DNA of 64,000 bases from Manduca sexta (Eukaryota; Arthropoda; Insecta; Lepidoptera; Sphingidae), in contig NC_051117.1 of NCBI RefSeq assembly GCF_014839805.1, positions 5,456,001-5,520,000 of the forward strand, written 5' to 3'. The notes under the pieces were generated by a model. The model ran no database searches and was not told the DNA's origin. It was given only the letters and a program-made list of their open reading frames with translations. Positions 21,366-31,215 of the stretch are shown one piece after another; the stretch's first letter is position 1; the number at the start of each line of letters is the position of its first letter. The position numbers were made by a program, and so were the translations under genes.

Positions 21366-22244
21366 GGGGAAGACGGGGCATAACGGGGACGTTAAGGGAA
21401 ACAAAAAATAAAAATATAATCAGGATATTTTTCTTAATTAAATTTAATTGAAACACTTAGGTAACTAATTAAACTAACATTTGGCATATAATTTGGTAGT
21501 ATAAATAATCAAATAAAAAAAATATTAAACTCTCAATAAAACCCCATTGTGCCCCAGGGTAGGGGCAGTATGGGGTAGTTAGCTATCTACGCCAATAGGA
21601 ATGGGAAAGACCGTCTGCGGAACATTATACAGTTGAGAGGCTTTTCTGTAGCCTGTTATTTTACTTAAAAACTTCATCAATGGCCTGTTTCATGCTCTCC
21701 GCAGACCAACTGCCTCTCGTACCATTTTTATGTACGTTCGTACCGTTTTATTACCTAAAACAAAATAAATTCTGTTATCAAATGAAAAGATCATTCTTTC
21801 AACCTCTTTTCATAACAGCTACGGGGCACAATGGCGTACCCCATCGTACCCCGTAGAGCCATGCCCCATTATGCCCCTCGTTTAACACTTATTTAAATAA
21901 TAAACAGAAAAAACAAATCGACTGTTAGAGTAATTTTGTTCAAAATATATCGTAAAGTAATATCACTAGAAAAATACAATAAAAAACAAAAATAGTAGCT
22001 CAAGCACTTACCTTTTTATGTGTGTTTTCGTATTCACAAAAAAATTTGATCAAATAATGATAAAAATGTTTTTTTGGCGTAAAAACCGATGCGGTCGGTC
22101 CTGTTGCCTGTCATTGTCGGACTAAAGACTGATGCAAAATGACCATCTTTTGGCGCCAACAACACAACTGTATTGTACGTAGTTACTTGTATATGTGTGT
22201 GACCCCGTCGTGCCTCACGTCCCCGTTATGCCCCGCCCTTCCCC
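21366..22244 (-). mobile_element. DNA transposon with G-rich terminal inverted repeats and TA flanks (pogo-like)
   Basis: The left terminus GGGGAAGACGGGGCATAACG (21366-21385) is mirrored at the right end by the reverse complement of CGTTATGCCCCGCCCTTCCC (22225-22243); the two differ by a short indel. TA dinucleotides flank both ends (21364-21365, 22245-22246), the duplication made by Tc1/mariner/pogo elements. Further TIR-like G/C blocks lie inside at 21540-21580 and 21820-21880. At 879 bp it is far too short for a complete transposase gene and is a deleted, non-autonomous copy. The transposase remnant at 21590-21757 sets the strand. Confidence 0.75.
21590..21757 (-). pseudogene. Remnant of a psq-type helix-turn-helix transposase N-terminus (pogo-like)
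   Basis: Minus-strand translation gives a segment containing RGSWSAESMKQAIDEVF followed, in a second frame, by GYRKASQLYNVPQTVF. The W-(S)-(x)E-x-M-x-x-AI-x-x-V then RKA-x-x-(Y/F)NVP pattern is that of the psq/CENP-B-like DNA-binding domain of pogo-family transposases and jerky-like proteins. The frame changes once inside the domain (near 21660) and probably once in an A run near 21728. A pyrimidine-rich TTTTGTTTTAG just upstream on the minus strand looks like a 3' splice site. No catalytic DDE domain is present. It could instead derive from a domesticated gene, but the TIRs and TA flanks favour a transposon relic. Confidence 0.6.
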
Positions 22245-22248
22245 TATG

Positions 22249-22437
22249 GTGTTAACGGTGAAGAAAAACATCGTGAGGAAACCTGCATATCTGAGAAATT
22301 CTCTATAGGAATTTTGAGGGTATGTGAAGTCTACACATCCGCACTAGGCCAGGGTGGTGGACTAAGGCCTAATCCTTCTCAATAGTAGAGGAGGCCCATG
22401 CCTAGCAGTGAGACAGTATATAATACAGGGCTGATTA
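22249..22437 (+). mobile_element. SINE family 1, 5'-truncated
   Basis: It begins inside the body ('ttaacggtgaagaaaaacat') two to five bases after the TA flank of the pogo-like element and continues to 'atacagggctgat'. The tRNA-like head is missing. I cannot tell whether the DNA transposon landed at the SINE's edge or the SINE was truncated there. Confidence 0.7.
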
Positions 22438-22454
22438 TGACGATGATGGTGTTA

Positions 22455-22665
22455 AACCATACGTATAATAAGTCCCCTGTTTGTCTGAACGCAATGAAGT
22501 TAAAAATTACTGAACGGATTTCGATGAAATTTGGTATGGAGATAGCTTGAGATCTTGTGAAGGGCATAGGGTTTTTATTCTGGGAGAATATGTAGCGGGA
22601 CTTTTACCCCGGAAAACTCTTTCACACAGATGAAGAAGCAGGGCAAAGCTAGTTATATATATTTT
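22455..22665 (-). repeat. Family 6 repeat
   Basis: The reverse complement has 'aactagctttgccctgc', 'gggtaaaagtcccgctac', 'aaatttcatcgaaatccg' and 'ataatagtatgg'-like end. It is oriented opposite to the copies at 6250, 9284 and 23905. Confidence 0.6.
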
Positions 22666-23370
22666 CTATTGTTTTGACTAACTTCGTTATAATGCCTTTT
22701 GCCGCGGAAAATCCACGTGAAGCCGCGAGTAAAAAGTAGTAAAAGTTATAAATTACTTAAAAATAAAGTATCAAACATTTTCTGGTTAAGTTTATTGTTA
22801 AAACTTTAAAGCCACTTCGAAAATCGTTGGCAATTGAAACATTAAATAGCTAAACATATTCTTTATACACAATACATTTATTCCAATACCAAATAGGAAG
22901 ACAAGTGACGTAACAAAACAGAGAAGATAAATGTAAAAACCAACCAAATACGAAAGTACTTAACAATCGTTTATATTTAAATACGCTTCGCATATCCTCT
23001 GTAGTCTATATAAGGCCCGCGAACGAATCTAATCTAAAGTTAGCCATAAACGTAGTATTATATGGAAGTAAGAGAATCGCAAATGGAGATCTAATGTCGG
23101 ATGGGCCGGCTGAGTTGATTTTGATGTTGTTTTAAGTGGTTGATAGTGTGAAATGCGAATGCAACGCCTTTTATGGATAACAATGTGATTTCATACGATA
23201 ATGTCTGAGTTGTATATGTTTGCCAAAGTTTGCATAGCGTTTCAAAAGGATTAATGATTCGTGAAATGACATATCTACATAGATTATATATGTACCTTAA
23301 TATTATATTATTTAAAGTACCAGTTGATTGCTTGGGTTGCGTAGTAGTAATGCGTACACAGTACGAGTAC
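22666..23370. other. Unassigned DNA with a small family 6 end
   Basis: About 22700-22735 ('gtgaagccgcgagtaaaaag') looks like the end of another inverted family 6 copy. The rest is unassigned. Confidence 0.35.
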
Positions 23371-23636
23371 GACTGTATTATATATTGCCCACTGCTGAGC
23401 ACGGTGCTCTATTAAAGTGTAGGGTTCAGTCCACCACACCGGCCTAGTACGCGTTGGAAGACTTCACATATCTTCGAAATTGTTATGAATTCTCTGGTAT
23501 ACAGGTTTCTTCGTGTTTTCTTTCACCGATTAATGAACACATAACGTTTAAAATTCATGGGTGTTGTTCCGGGTTTTGAACCTACGGTCTTCGACTCGGC
23601 AGATCTTTTCACTCCCAACTAGACTATCGCCGCTGA
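23371..23636 (-). mobile_element. SINE family 1, near full length
   Basis: On the plus strand it reads from the 3' tail ('tattatatattgcccactgc') through 'cacaccggcctagtacgcg' and 'gggttttgaacctacgg' (B-box complement) to 'ctagactatcgccgct', the A-box end. It lacks the clear target duplication of the copy at 7883. Confidence 0.75.
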
Positions 23637-23904
23637 TCACTAACTTCAAACTTATAATCTGTTACACAACATTCATCTAGATCAAGAAATAAAATGGGAT
23701 ATCTCAAAAAATAGGCAAGTATTAATGAAATAAATGGATTAATCCGAATATTTCATCACCAAACCTCAACTAACTATTGCGCTATAAATAACCGATATGT
23801 TTATAACATTAAAGCAATAAATAACAGTTCGGGTCATGTTGTGTGAAACCTGCGTTGGTTGTTGCGTAAGCGCATAGTGCTTAGCTTGTGCGGTAACCTA
23901 GCGA

Positions 23905-24126
23905 AAGTATGGACTAGCTTTTGCTCGCTGTTCGGTTTGCGTGTTAGAGCTTTCCGGGATAAAAATCCATATATTTTCCCGGGATAAAACACCGATGACC
24001 TCAGGGTCTCGAACTATCGCAATAACAAATTTCATCAAAATTGATTTAGTGGCTTAGCCGTGAAAGCGTTTTAAACAGACAGACAGCGTTACTTTCCATT
24101 TACAAAATAAGTATAGAAGTATAGAT
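23905..24126 (+). repeat. Family 6 repeat
   Basis: It starts 'ggactagcttttgctcgc' and has 'ccgggataaaa', 'aaatttcatcaaaattg' and 'aaacagacagacagcgttac', ending 'aagtatagaagtatagat'. Confidence 0.65.
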
Positions 24127-24209
24127 GTACTGCCTATCCGTGGATCTATCTAATGATATTATTATATAAAATGAGTGTGGGTAATGGTGTTAACGAGATA
24201 TTTATATAA

Positions 24210-24368
24210 ATCTAGTTTTGCTAGCAGTTTGACTCGTGCAAAAGTTTTTTCGCAACATAAAATATGAACTTTTTAGGGATAAAAAAGCCTATATTTTTAA
24301 CCAGGATGCAGTCTATTTATATACCAATTTCCATCTGAATTCATTCAAAAGTTTCAACGTTTACTTCT
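24210..24368 (+). repeat. Older repeat interrupted by the copia insertion, left half
   Basis: The text 'ctagttttgctagcag', 'tagggataaaaaagcc' and 'caatttccatctgaattc' is of the family 6 type. It stops at the copia target duplication and continues at 28398 with 'acttcaaacaaacatccaaa', the usual distal end of such elements. This fixes the empty site and the order of insertion. Confidence 0.6.
24364..24368. repeat. Copia target-site duplication, left
   Basis: ACTTC immediately before the 5' LTR is repeated immediately after the 3' LTR at 28398-28402. Five base pairs is the usual length for Ty1/copia integrases. Confidence 0.9.
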
Positions 24369-24543
24369 GTTGGAGATTGTAACCTTCGTCGTGACTTATT
24401 ATTTTTTATATGTTCTATTTTTAGAACTAATTGTATTTTGTTTGCCATAGTTACTTCTCTTTAGTCCGAAATAAACACTCATGTCAATAACATCTTTTAC
24501 TAACTTTATTTAATTACTAAGAACATATACCATATTTACAACA
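24369..24543 (+). repeat. Copia 5' LTR (175 bp)
   Basis: It begins TGTTGGAGATTG and ends CATATTTACAACA, with the TG...CA termini of LTRs. Against the 3' LTR (176 bp) I find only three one-base length differences in T runs and no substitution. The promoter and polyadenylation signals should lie here; 'aataaacactc' (24470-24480) could supply the latter. Confidence 0.92.
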
Positions 24544-24561
24544 CGTTATCAGCACGAACGC
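24544..24561 (+). promoter_or_regulatory. Putative copia primer-binding site
   Basis: The sequence CGTTATCAGCACGAACG directly follows the 5' LTR, where a tRNA primer anneals. 'TTATCAGCACGA' resembles primer sites of other copia-type elements. I have not matched it to a particular tRNA. Confidence 0.45.
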
Positions 24562-24644
24562 TTAGTTCTTAGTTTTTTCATGTTATTTAGTAAAATAAAG
24601 TTGAATATATTTTTGTGTGACTAGGAAATAGTAATAGTCTGAAA

Positions 24645-25738
24645 ATGTCACATGAATCTGGAGATGTTTCGAGTATGAAAAATTCCTGCGTCGATCACAT
24701 CTTTTCCATTTCCTTGTTTGAGGATAAAAGATGGATATCCGACTTGGAAGTTCAAGATGCGAAATTACCTTATCCATGAGGATTTATGGGAAACAATTAG
24801 TGGATACCGAGATGGAGACACAACCCCTGCCTCTACAAAGGTACGCAAAGACGCAAAGGCATTAGCAAAGATATGCTTATCAGTAGAAGGTGCAGCGATA
24901 ACCCATATAAGATGTGCGAAAACTGCATCTGAGGCATGGACTTGTTTGCAAAAAGCCTTTGAAGATAAGGGAATAGGACGAAGATTATTTTTGGAGCGTA
25001 GACTGTACAGGTTGAGTCTATCAGAGTTCAAAAATATTGAACTATATATTAACGCAGTTATGTCAACCGCACAGGATCTTGCGGATATTGATGTAGTCAT
25101 AGAGGACAAGTCTATTGCTGCAATACTTTTGGGAGGTCTAACTCCAAGGTATGAACCTCTCATTATGGCTTTAGAAAATTGCAATGTAGACGTGACTACA
25201 GAGTTGGTGAAAACAAAACTGCTTAATGAAATGTCCAAAGATGTGGCTACATCATTAGACTCTGTTTTTCATGCGAAGAAGAAGCCTAAGTCAATGAAGA
25301 AGAATATAGTTTGTTATGAGTGCAAGACACCTGGACATAAGAGACCAGACTGTCCACAGAGAAACAAGAAGGAGAAAGGCAATGCGGTAAATACCAATGA
25401 TACGATATTTACAACTCTTAATACTTCTGGAAACCCAAGAAAGGACATAATTTATGTAGATTCAGGTTGTACTAGACACATGACTTCTAGACGGGACTGG
25501 TTTCAGAATATCTCGATACAGAATCAAGGTTCTGTTACTGTCGCAAATGGAGAACAGATTAAGTGCTGCGGAATTGGAAATATTTCAATAAACACGCCCG
25601 AGAACGTGGTCAACAATATTAGTGATGTTGCTTATATACCAGATTTGAAAGCTAGTTTGTTATCTGTATATAAAACTGTTGAAAAGGGTTTTATTTGTGT
25701 TTTTGATAAAATGGATGTAACTTTTATAAATCTGATAC
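24645..25738 (+). pseudogene. gag: Copia gag and protease portion
   Basis: Gag packages the element RNA; the protease cleaves the polyprotein. The likely start is ATG at 24645. That frame shifts by one base within an A5 run near 24678-24682 into the long frame that runs to 25800. In that frame (counted from 24718) a CX2CX4HX4C zinc knuckle lies at residues 199-212 (25312-25353; C, C, H, C), and an aspartic protease DSG motif at residues 248-250 (25459-25467). The frame stops being homologous to the family near 25735, where a second shift leads into the integrase frame. WKFKMRNYLI near the start is typical of copia gag. Confidence 0.88.
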
Positions 25739-25739
25739 T

Positions 25740-26756
25740 TTTAATTTTACAGGTGAATCTGTTGCTCATGCCTCGCCCTGTGGTGGACTGTACGTTTTAG
25801 ATGGTTCTGTAAATGTTTCCGAGTATGTGGCGGATAATTTTTTGACACAAGATGTGCACTCTGGTTGTCAGGATAGTTATCAAATATGGCATAAGAGGTT
25901 AGGACATTTGTGTCGTATAGGCATGAACCAACTGAAAAATCACAAGGTAGGTATAAAGTATACAGGAGTAGATAAAACTAGTTGTATCGCTTGCGTGGAA
26001 GGTAAACAAGCAAGAAAACCTTTCAAAAGGTTAGCGTTTAATAGGGCTACTTCCCTTTTGGAACTGATCCATATGGATTTGATGGGACCGGTGTCTACAA
26101 CTTCTTTTCAAGGAAATAGATATATGTTGACAATAGTAGACGATTATACGCGAAAAGTGTTTGCTTATTTTATTTCTTCTAAAACAGAAGTCAAAGATAT
26201 ATTTTGTGTGTTTCAATGTTTTGTTGAAAATCAGTTAGATAAAACAATTAAAGCAATTAGGACTGATGGAGGTAAGGAGTTCGTGAATAAAGAGTTTGTT
26301 GATTATCTTGCTTCAAAAGGTATTGAACATCAAACAACGACGCCTTATAGTCCTCAGCAAGTTGGAGTAGCGGAACGCACCCATCGTTCGGTTACAGAAA
26401 AGGCAAGAACGTTGCTAGCTGAAAGTTCACTACCGAAAGCATTCTGGGAAGATGCATTCCAAGTTGCCATTTACCTTAAGAATAGGTCTCCTCATCGAGC
26501 CTTAGGTGGACAAATTCCTTATGACAAATGGTATGGACGAAAAGGTGATCTTAGCCATCTAAAAGTATTTGGTTGTAGAGCTCTAGTCCATATACCTTCG
26601 TGTCACAGGAAGAAATTAGATGTCAAGGCACAGGAAGCAATTTTCGTCGGTTATTCTGAAAATCCAGGCACTTATATTTTTAGGGATCCTGCTAACCCAC
26701 GAAAAGTTATTATATCCAGAGATGCAACCTTTTTGAAAATTGCTTTACAGCGCTAA
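25740..26756 (+). pseudogene. Copia integrase portion
   Basis: Integrase joins the element DNA to the host chromosome. Counting from 25827, the pre-integrase zinc motif is H22-X4-H27 and C53-X2-C56. The catalytic core has D84 (HMDLMGP), D147 (RTDGGKEF) and E183 (VAERTHR), with 35 residues between the last two, the DD35E spacing. The downstream GKR-type region 'AIFVGYS' is also present. All key residues are intact. The frame ends at 26756 by a one-base shift in a T run near 26730 and continues in another frame. Homology extends upstream of 25827 to about 25740. Confidence 0.9.
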
Positions 26757-28175
26757 AGCAGAAGCAATCTGTCGCACAGTCAGAATCTATATTGTTATTT
26801 GATGAGCAAAAGAGATTGAGTCTGAGTTTGATCATGACTGTCAATTCTATGACTGTGATGAGAGTATCAGCCCGGCGGCTGAAGCAACTTTACCAGTAAA
26901 TCTAGAAAGTGCAAAAGAGTCAGTGACTCTGGAAGAGCGAGAGTCTCTCAGTGACTTAAGGCTGCCTAGTGTGGAAGAAGTGACAGCGAATTTGGAACAG
27001 GAATCGCACCCTGAGCGCAGATACCCTTCCAGAGACAGAAAACCAACAATTTTTTATAAAGCTTACAATACGTCAATGGTAGATTCTAATGAACCTACGA
27101 CATATTACGAAGCTACTCATGCCGATGATGCTGATAAGTGGCACCATAATATGGCTGGTGAGTATAGTTCTTTAATGAAACTCCATACATGGAATTTAGT
27201 AGATAAGCCTAAAAAAGGTTATGCCATGTGAAATGGATTTTACAAAATTAAACTACCAAACTCTATGGTAAAGAACTTATGATATTGGGAATTTTGTTGA
27301 TGACATAATAGTCTTCTTTAAATCTAATTTGACATTTGACACTGTCAAGAATTTGAATTTTTGAGAAGATTTGTCGAGATATTTTTCATTAAAAGATCTC
27401 TGAATTATATTCTTTCTATATTAGAAAAGTTTAATATGAAGGAGTGTAAGACCGTGGATACTCCATTAGTTTAAAAGAATATGGAAAAAAGAATGGATGG
27501 TCAAGTCGGTGAGTCTTATCCTTATCAAAACTTAATAGGATGCCTCATGTATCTAGCGGTAAACACACGACCAGACATCGCTTACGCCACGAGCTATTTA
27601 AGTCAATTTAATACGTGTTTTACTAAAGAACACTGGAATGCTGCTAAAAGGATTCTGCAATACCTAAAAGGTACCCTAAACTATTCATTGGTTTACAGGA
27701 AGAATAGAGAACCTTTAAAGGGTTTTTGTGACGCAGACTGGGCAAACTGTCCAATCGACAGAAGGTCATACACCGGTTATGTTTACAAGTTAAGTGGAGG
27801 TCCAGTATCATGGGAATCCAAGAAGCAACCTACTGTTGCGTTAAGTTCGGCCGAGTCAGAATATATGGCATTAGCGTCTGCCACGAAGGAAGCGTGTTAC
27901 TTACGTCGGTTTATATACGAGATAACAGGTATACTTTGTTCAGTTAACTTAGCTTCTGACAGCCAAAGTGCCATTAATCTTGTTCGAAATCCTGTACACC
28001 ACAGCAGGACGAAGCATATAGATACTAGGTTTCACTTTATTAGGAAAAGGTATCTAATAATATTGTTAAGTTAGAATATATCAAAAGTAACGATATGCCT
28101 GCTGATGTACTAACGAAGGCCCTCGGACCTCTAGCACACAAACGATGTGTAGTTAACTTAGGTTTAGAAACTTAA
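26757..28175 (+). pseudogene. Copia reverse transcriptase-RNase H, core-deleted
   Basis: The open piece 26923-27231 holds the linker and the first RT residues (WHHNMAGEYSSLMKLHTWNLV) and stops. Only about 60 bp later comes FVDD (27293-27304), the active-site motif, so most of the fingers and palm are missing. A second gap follows 'SLKDL' near 27400. RNase H is well kept in 27481-28074: D84/D86 (CDADWA), E125 (SSAESEYMAL), D160 (ASDSQSA). One base missing in a G run near 28047 shifts the final segment, which carries PADVLTKAL (28098-28124) and stops at 28175. The enzyme would be inactive. Confidence 0.88.
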
Positions 28176-28210
28176 TTATTTTATTTGTTTTGTTTCTGTC
28201 ACAACTGCGA

Positions 28211-28221
28211 TTAAGGGCGGC
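28211..28221 (+). promoter_or_regulatory. Copia polypurine tract
   Basis: A purine-rich TTAAGGGCGGC lies immediately before the 3' LTR, at the position where plus-strand DNA synthesis is primed. It is short and has a C interruption, so the assignment is by position. Confidence 0.5.
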
Positions 28222-28397
28222 TGTTGGAGATTGTAACCTTCGTCGTGACTTATTATTTTTATATGTTCTATTTTTAGAACTAATTGTATTTTGTTTGCCA
28301 TAGTTACTTCTCTTTAGTCCGAAATAAACACTCATGTCAATAACATCTTTTTACTAACTTTATTTAATTACTAAGAACATATACCATATTTACAACA
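28222..28397 (+). repeat. Copia 3' LTR (176 bp)
   Basis: It has the same TGTTGG...AACA termini as the 5' LTR, followed by ACTTC (28398-28402). Confidence 0.92.
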
Positions 28398-28445
28398 ACT
28401 TCAAACAAACATCCAAACTTGTAATCTTTTAAAAATCTTAGTAAT
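28398..28445 (+). repeat. Older repeat interrupted by copia, right half
   Basis: 'acttcaaacaaacatccaaa' continues the repeat that stops at 24368. Confidence 0.55.
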
Positions 28446-28785
28446 GGATAAGTTATGGCCCTATAATACCTGTTTTCATGTAAACGAATACAGACATAAT
28501 TTAATATGTAATTACTCTCCGTGCACTATAAATTGCATCCAATATGGGTGGTAATACCATCTTACATCTAGATCTAGGCTTAGATATTGAAGTAATTAGG
28601 TATTATATTGCATCGGTGTGACTACGGCCGAGACGGTGTCGCGACGGCGCGACCCGTGCGATATACCTCGATAAAATCCATCTAACGGTACGCGTACGCA
28701 GGGCTGTGTGGATACAGCCTTATTTAGAATATGCAGGTGCAACAAAATTCATTATTGTCAGTACTTTAATTCTTTATTTTTATTA
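28446..28785. other. Unassigned DNA with a GC-rich patch
   Basis: 28610-28730 is unusually rich in CG ('gtgtcgcgacggcgcgaccc', 'acggtacgcgtacgc') for this window. It has no copy here and no open frame of note. It could be regulatory or part of an unrecognised repeat. Confidence 0.35.
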
Positions 28786-28994
28786 TAAACACACTGACGC
28801 TTTTTATCGCTGAAGAGTTTCTACTCTGTCCTATGATGTGGTAGGGGGCGAGTATATCTCCGTATCGGGCACAAAATTCATTCTCCGGGCTGATACTATA
28901 GAAAACCCAATATAACTTTGCCCGACCCGGGTAACGAATCCGAGACTTATACATTGAAGTCATGCCGTAATGCAATCACGCCACTGAGGCAGGC
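28786..28994 (-). mobile_element. SINE family 2, near full length
   Basis: On the plus strand it reads 'acgctttttatcgctgaaga' (tail side), 'gggggcgagtatatctccg', 'ttgcccgacccgggtaacga' (B-box complement, one change) and 'acgccactgaggcag' (5' end). Confidence 0.75.
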
Positions 28995-29167
28995 ATTTTT
29001 ATTAATAAAGTCAAAACGTATACAGCTATGAAAATAATAAAAATACAAATCCTTGTAAATGATTTACACTAGACTGAACTCCAATGTTTGCCCTAATTTA
29101 ATTCAGAAACGTAACTACTTATAGCATGTGCGTAGGGTGCTTATTTCAAGTTGATAGAAACCCCTTT

Positions 29168-29370
29168 TTTTAAGTAACCGACTTGCTGGCTACACCAAGG
29201 GAAACCCGTGTAAGGGATTCTAGATTCCCCCGGCTCAGTTATTGCAGGAGCCTGAAGGAGAGTAGCGAGGGAATTGGGAGAAAGAAGAGTGGGTGAAAGA
29301 TGAGGACCCCTTTAGGAGGGGCGGAGTGGTGCCAGAGGGGAAATGTTCGCGAGCCTTCATAGACAACTGC
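29168..29370 (+). repeat. G-rich interspersed repeat, copy 2
   Basis: It shares 'cggctcagttattgcagg', 'gagggaattgggag' and 'atgttcgcgagccttca' with the copies at 20779 and 37200. Confidence 0.6.
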
Positions 29371-29916
29371 TTTTAACCCATATTAGATAATTGTAGTGCT
29401 TTTTTGTTTTTGGCCCTGATTTAAACTTTAAGCGATATCACGCAATTCCCTCGCTCAAAAAATTTTGGAGCGCGTCTTCGTGGACGAAATAATCTATATT
29501 TATAACATTGATATTTCTTATTATCTTTCATGAAACCGGTTAAGCAAGCTAATATCAACCCGAATAAAACATGAAATGTATTTCCCATTGAAGTTAACTA
29601 ATTTCTTCACTTATAAAACCATGTAATAGCTATTTCAACTCCGTTTTTAATTGTGTCCATAAATAATAAAATAAGTTGGTACATAAAATCGAGAATTAAC
29701 AGGCCTGTGCGGTGTTGTTTTATTGTTTAATTATTTCGTTTAGTTAACATGGAATTTTACCGTTGTGGTTGTCAATGGTAACAATTAAACTTTATGTATT
29801 GTTCTGAGTAGTAATATAATATAGAATAGGCCGGGACGTTTTCTACCTATATCCAACTCCTCTCTATCTCTCTGTTTGATTGATTTGGCTGCGACCTGAG
29901 AATAATTAGTACTCTC
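29371..29916. other. Unassigned AT-rich DNA
   Basis: I see nothing recognisable. Confidence 0.4.
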
Positions 29917-30012
29917 CGAGACTTGGCAAGTACCGCTCGGTGTTATAAAATGCGCGCCACTGCTGATCCTGGCTTACAGGAGTTGTAGTGGTGGGTGTAA
30001 GGGAAAGTCTCT
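29917..30012 (-). repeat. Dispersed repeat Z, copy 2 (inverted)
   Basis: 'gccactgctgatcctggctt' and 'acaggagttgtagtggtggg' are the reverse complement of text at 19785-19950. Confidence 0.6.
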
Positions 30013-30065
30013 ATATCAATGGATGATATTTTGTATTACAAGCCAATGGAAGCGAAGACTTTGAC

Positions 30066-30229
30066 TTTCCTACGATCTTAATTTCACGATTTAAGAATCG
30101 AAGGTGTATGTAGAGAAGCATTGGCATTTTTCCATCTCAATAACTGATTTCCTATGCTCTTAATTTCACGATTTAAGAATCGAAGTAGTAAGTAGAGAAG
30201 CATCAGCATTTTCCATGCTATTAACTGAC
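30066..30229. repeat. Two-copy tandem repeat, 82-bp unit
   Basis: Units start 'tttcctacgatcttaatttc' (30066) and 'tttcctatgctcttaatttc' (30148). Both contain 'cacgatttaagaatcgaag' and 'gtagagaagcat'. The copies are similar but not identical. Confidence 0.75.
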
Positions 30230-30477
30230 AAAAGACGGAACTCTTGTGGGCGAGACTATATTCTAGATTACAATTCCCGAACCTGGCCTATAAAATCTGT
30301 TACTAAAATTTGAATCAAACGCCTCTAAAAGACGCCTTAGTTCGGTAATCAAACCTCGAACCTGCAACTCTACAATATACCATTAATAAGCCAACTGAAC
30401 CTCAAAGTCTATACCAGAAAATTCCAAACAAGTACAAGATTAGCATAATCCGATCAGCCCTGCCGCTAGATTGTATC

Positions 30478-30550
30478 GCATCTATTCAGCGGGTAGCGGG
30501 GCTGTCTGGCAATGCAGGTGTTGTGGGTTCGAATCCGTGTTGTTAGGTTA
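30478..30550 (+). mobile_element. tRNA-like SINE head fragment
   Basis: It has 'gggtagcggggctgtctggc' and a B box 'gggttcgaatccgtgttgtt'. No body of either SINE family follows, so this may be a third SINE type or a decayed tRNA copy. I see no complete cloverleaf. Confidence 0.4.
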
Positions 30551-31215
30551 TTTAACGGTTAGCTAGTTGTGTCGGTCGGGTTTGTTTGGTTCTATGTTTG
30601 AGGTTATCGATTCCAATATAATGATTTAGTATTTTTATTGAGTGTATAGTGCTACTTCCGCTTTCACAAAAAGTGAAGCGAATGCTAATCAAAATTGCAA
30701 TTTCATTAACTTAAACGACATAGTTGTTCCGGTTATGTCGATTGAAAATCCAAAGTGTAAAACTGATTTAAAAAATATTTTTATGGCACTAATCTGGAAG
30801 CATATTTCAACAAATGAAAAAAGAATTTTCCGAATCAGATCATAAATTACTGAATCTAACGTTACAAATATTGATATATATACATACTTGTTTTACTTTT
30901 CTCATTTTATAAATTTGTAGTTTTGCGCGAGTATGGCGTGTGCGTGAGTATTTCTTATTGAGAGTTGATGTTAATGCTGCGATGCATTAGGCCACATGAA
31001 ATTAAAATTATGTATTTTTGATATTTATTTTCTTCTAAACTTACATTTTTTTATATCACATCTACAGTTCAAGTAACATTTTGTAGTGTTCTTTTTAAGA
31101 AGATACTTGTATTTGATTTTATTAAGTTACGCTATGTCAAATTTACGTGGTATATAGAATAAAATAAAATCTAAAATTTACTACATAGTATTTAGGTCAC
31201 ATAATTGGTAGTATA
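30551..31215. other. Unassigned AT-rich DNA
   Basis: The frame at 30642-30845 has no motif. No repeat seen. Confidence 0.4.

Larger units (their letters stand above)
24369..28397 (+). mobile_element. Ty1/copia-type LTR retrotransposon, 4.0 kb, defective
   Basis: The element has two near-identical LTRs, a 5-bp target duplication, and internal coding in copia order: gag with zinc knuckle, protease, integrase, reverse transcriptase, RNase H. Integrase before reverse transcriptase distinguishes copia from gypsy elements. The single expected gag-pol frame is interrupted by several one-base shifts and by two deletions in the reverse transcriptase. It cannot make its own full polymerase as written. 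LTRs without any substitution imply a recent insertion, so it was probably mobilised by enzymes from an intact relative. Confidence 0.93.

Noticed and set aside
21366..22244. A piggyBac-type element
   Set aside because: The flanks are TA, not TTAA, and the coding remnant is psq-like.
24765..25238. A 157-codon minus-strand protein
   Set aside because: Antisense shadow of the copia gag region.
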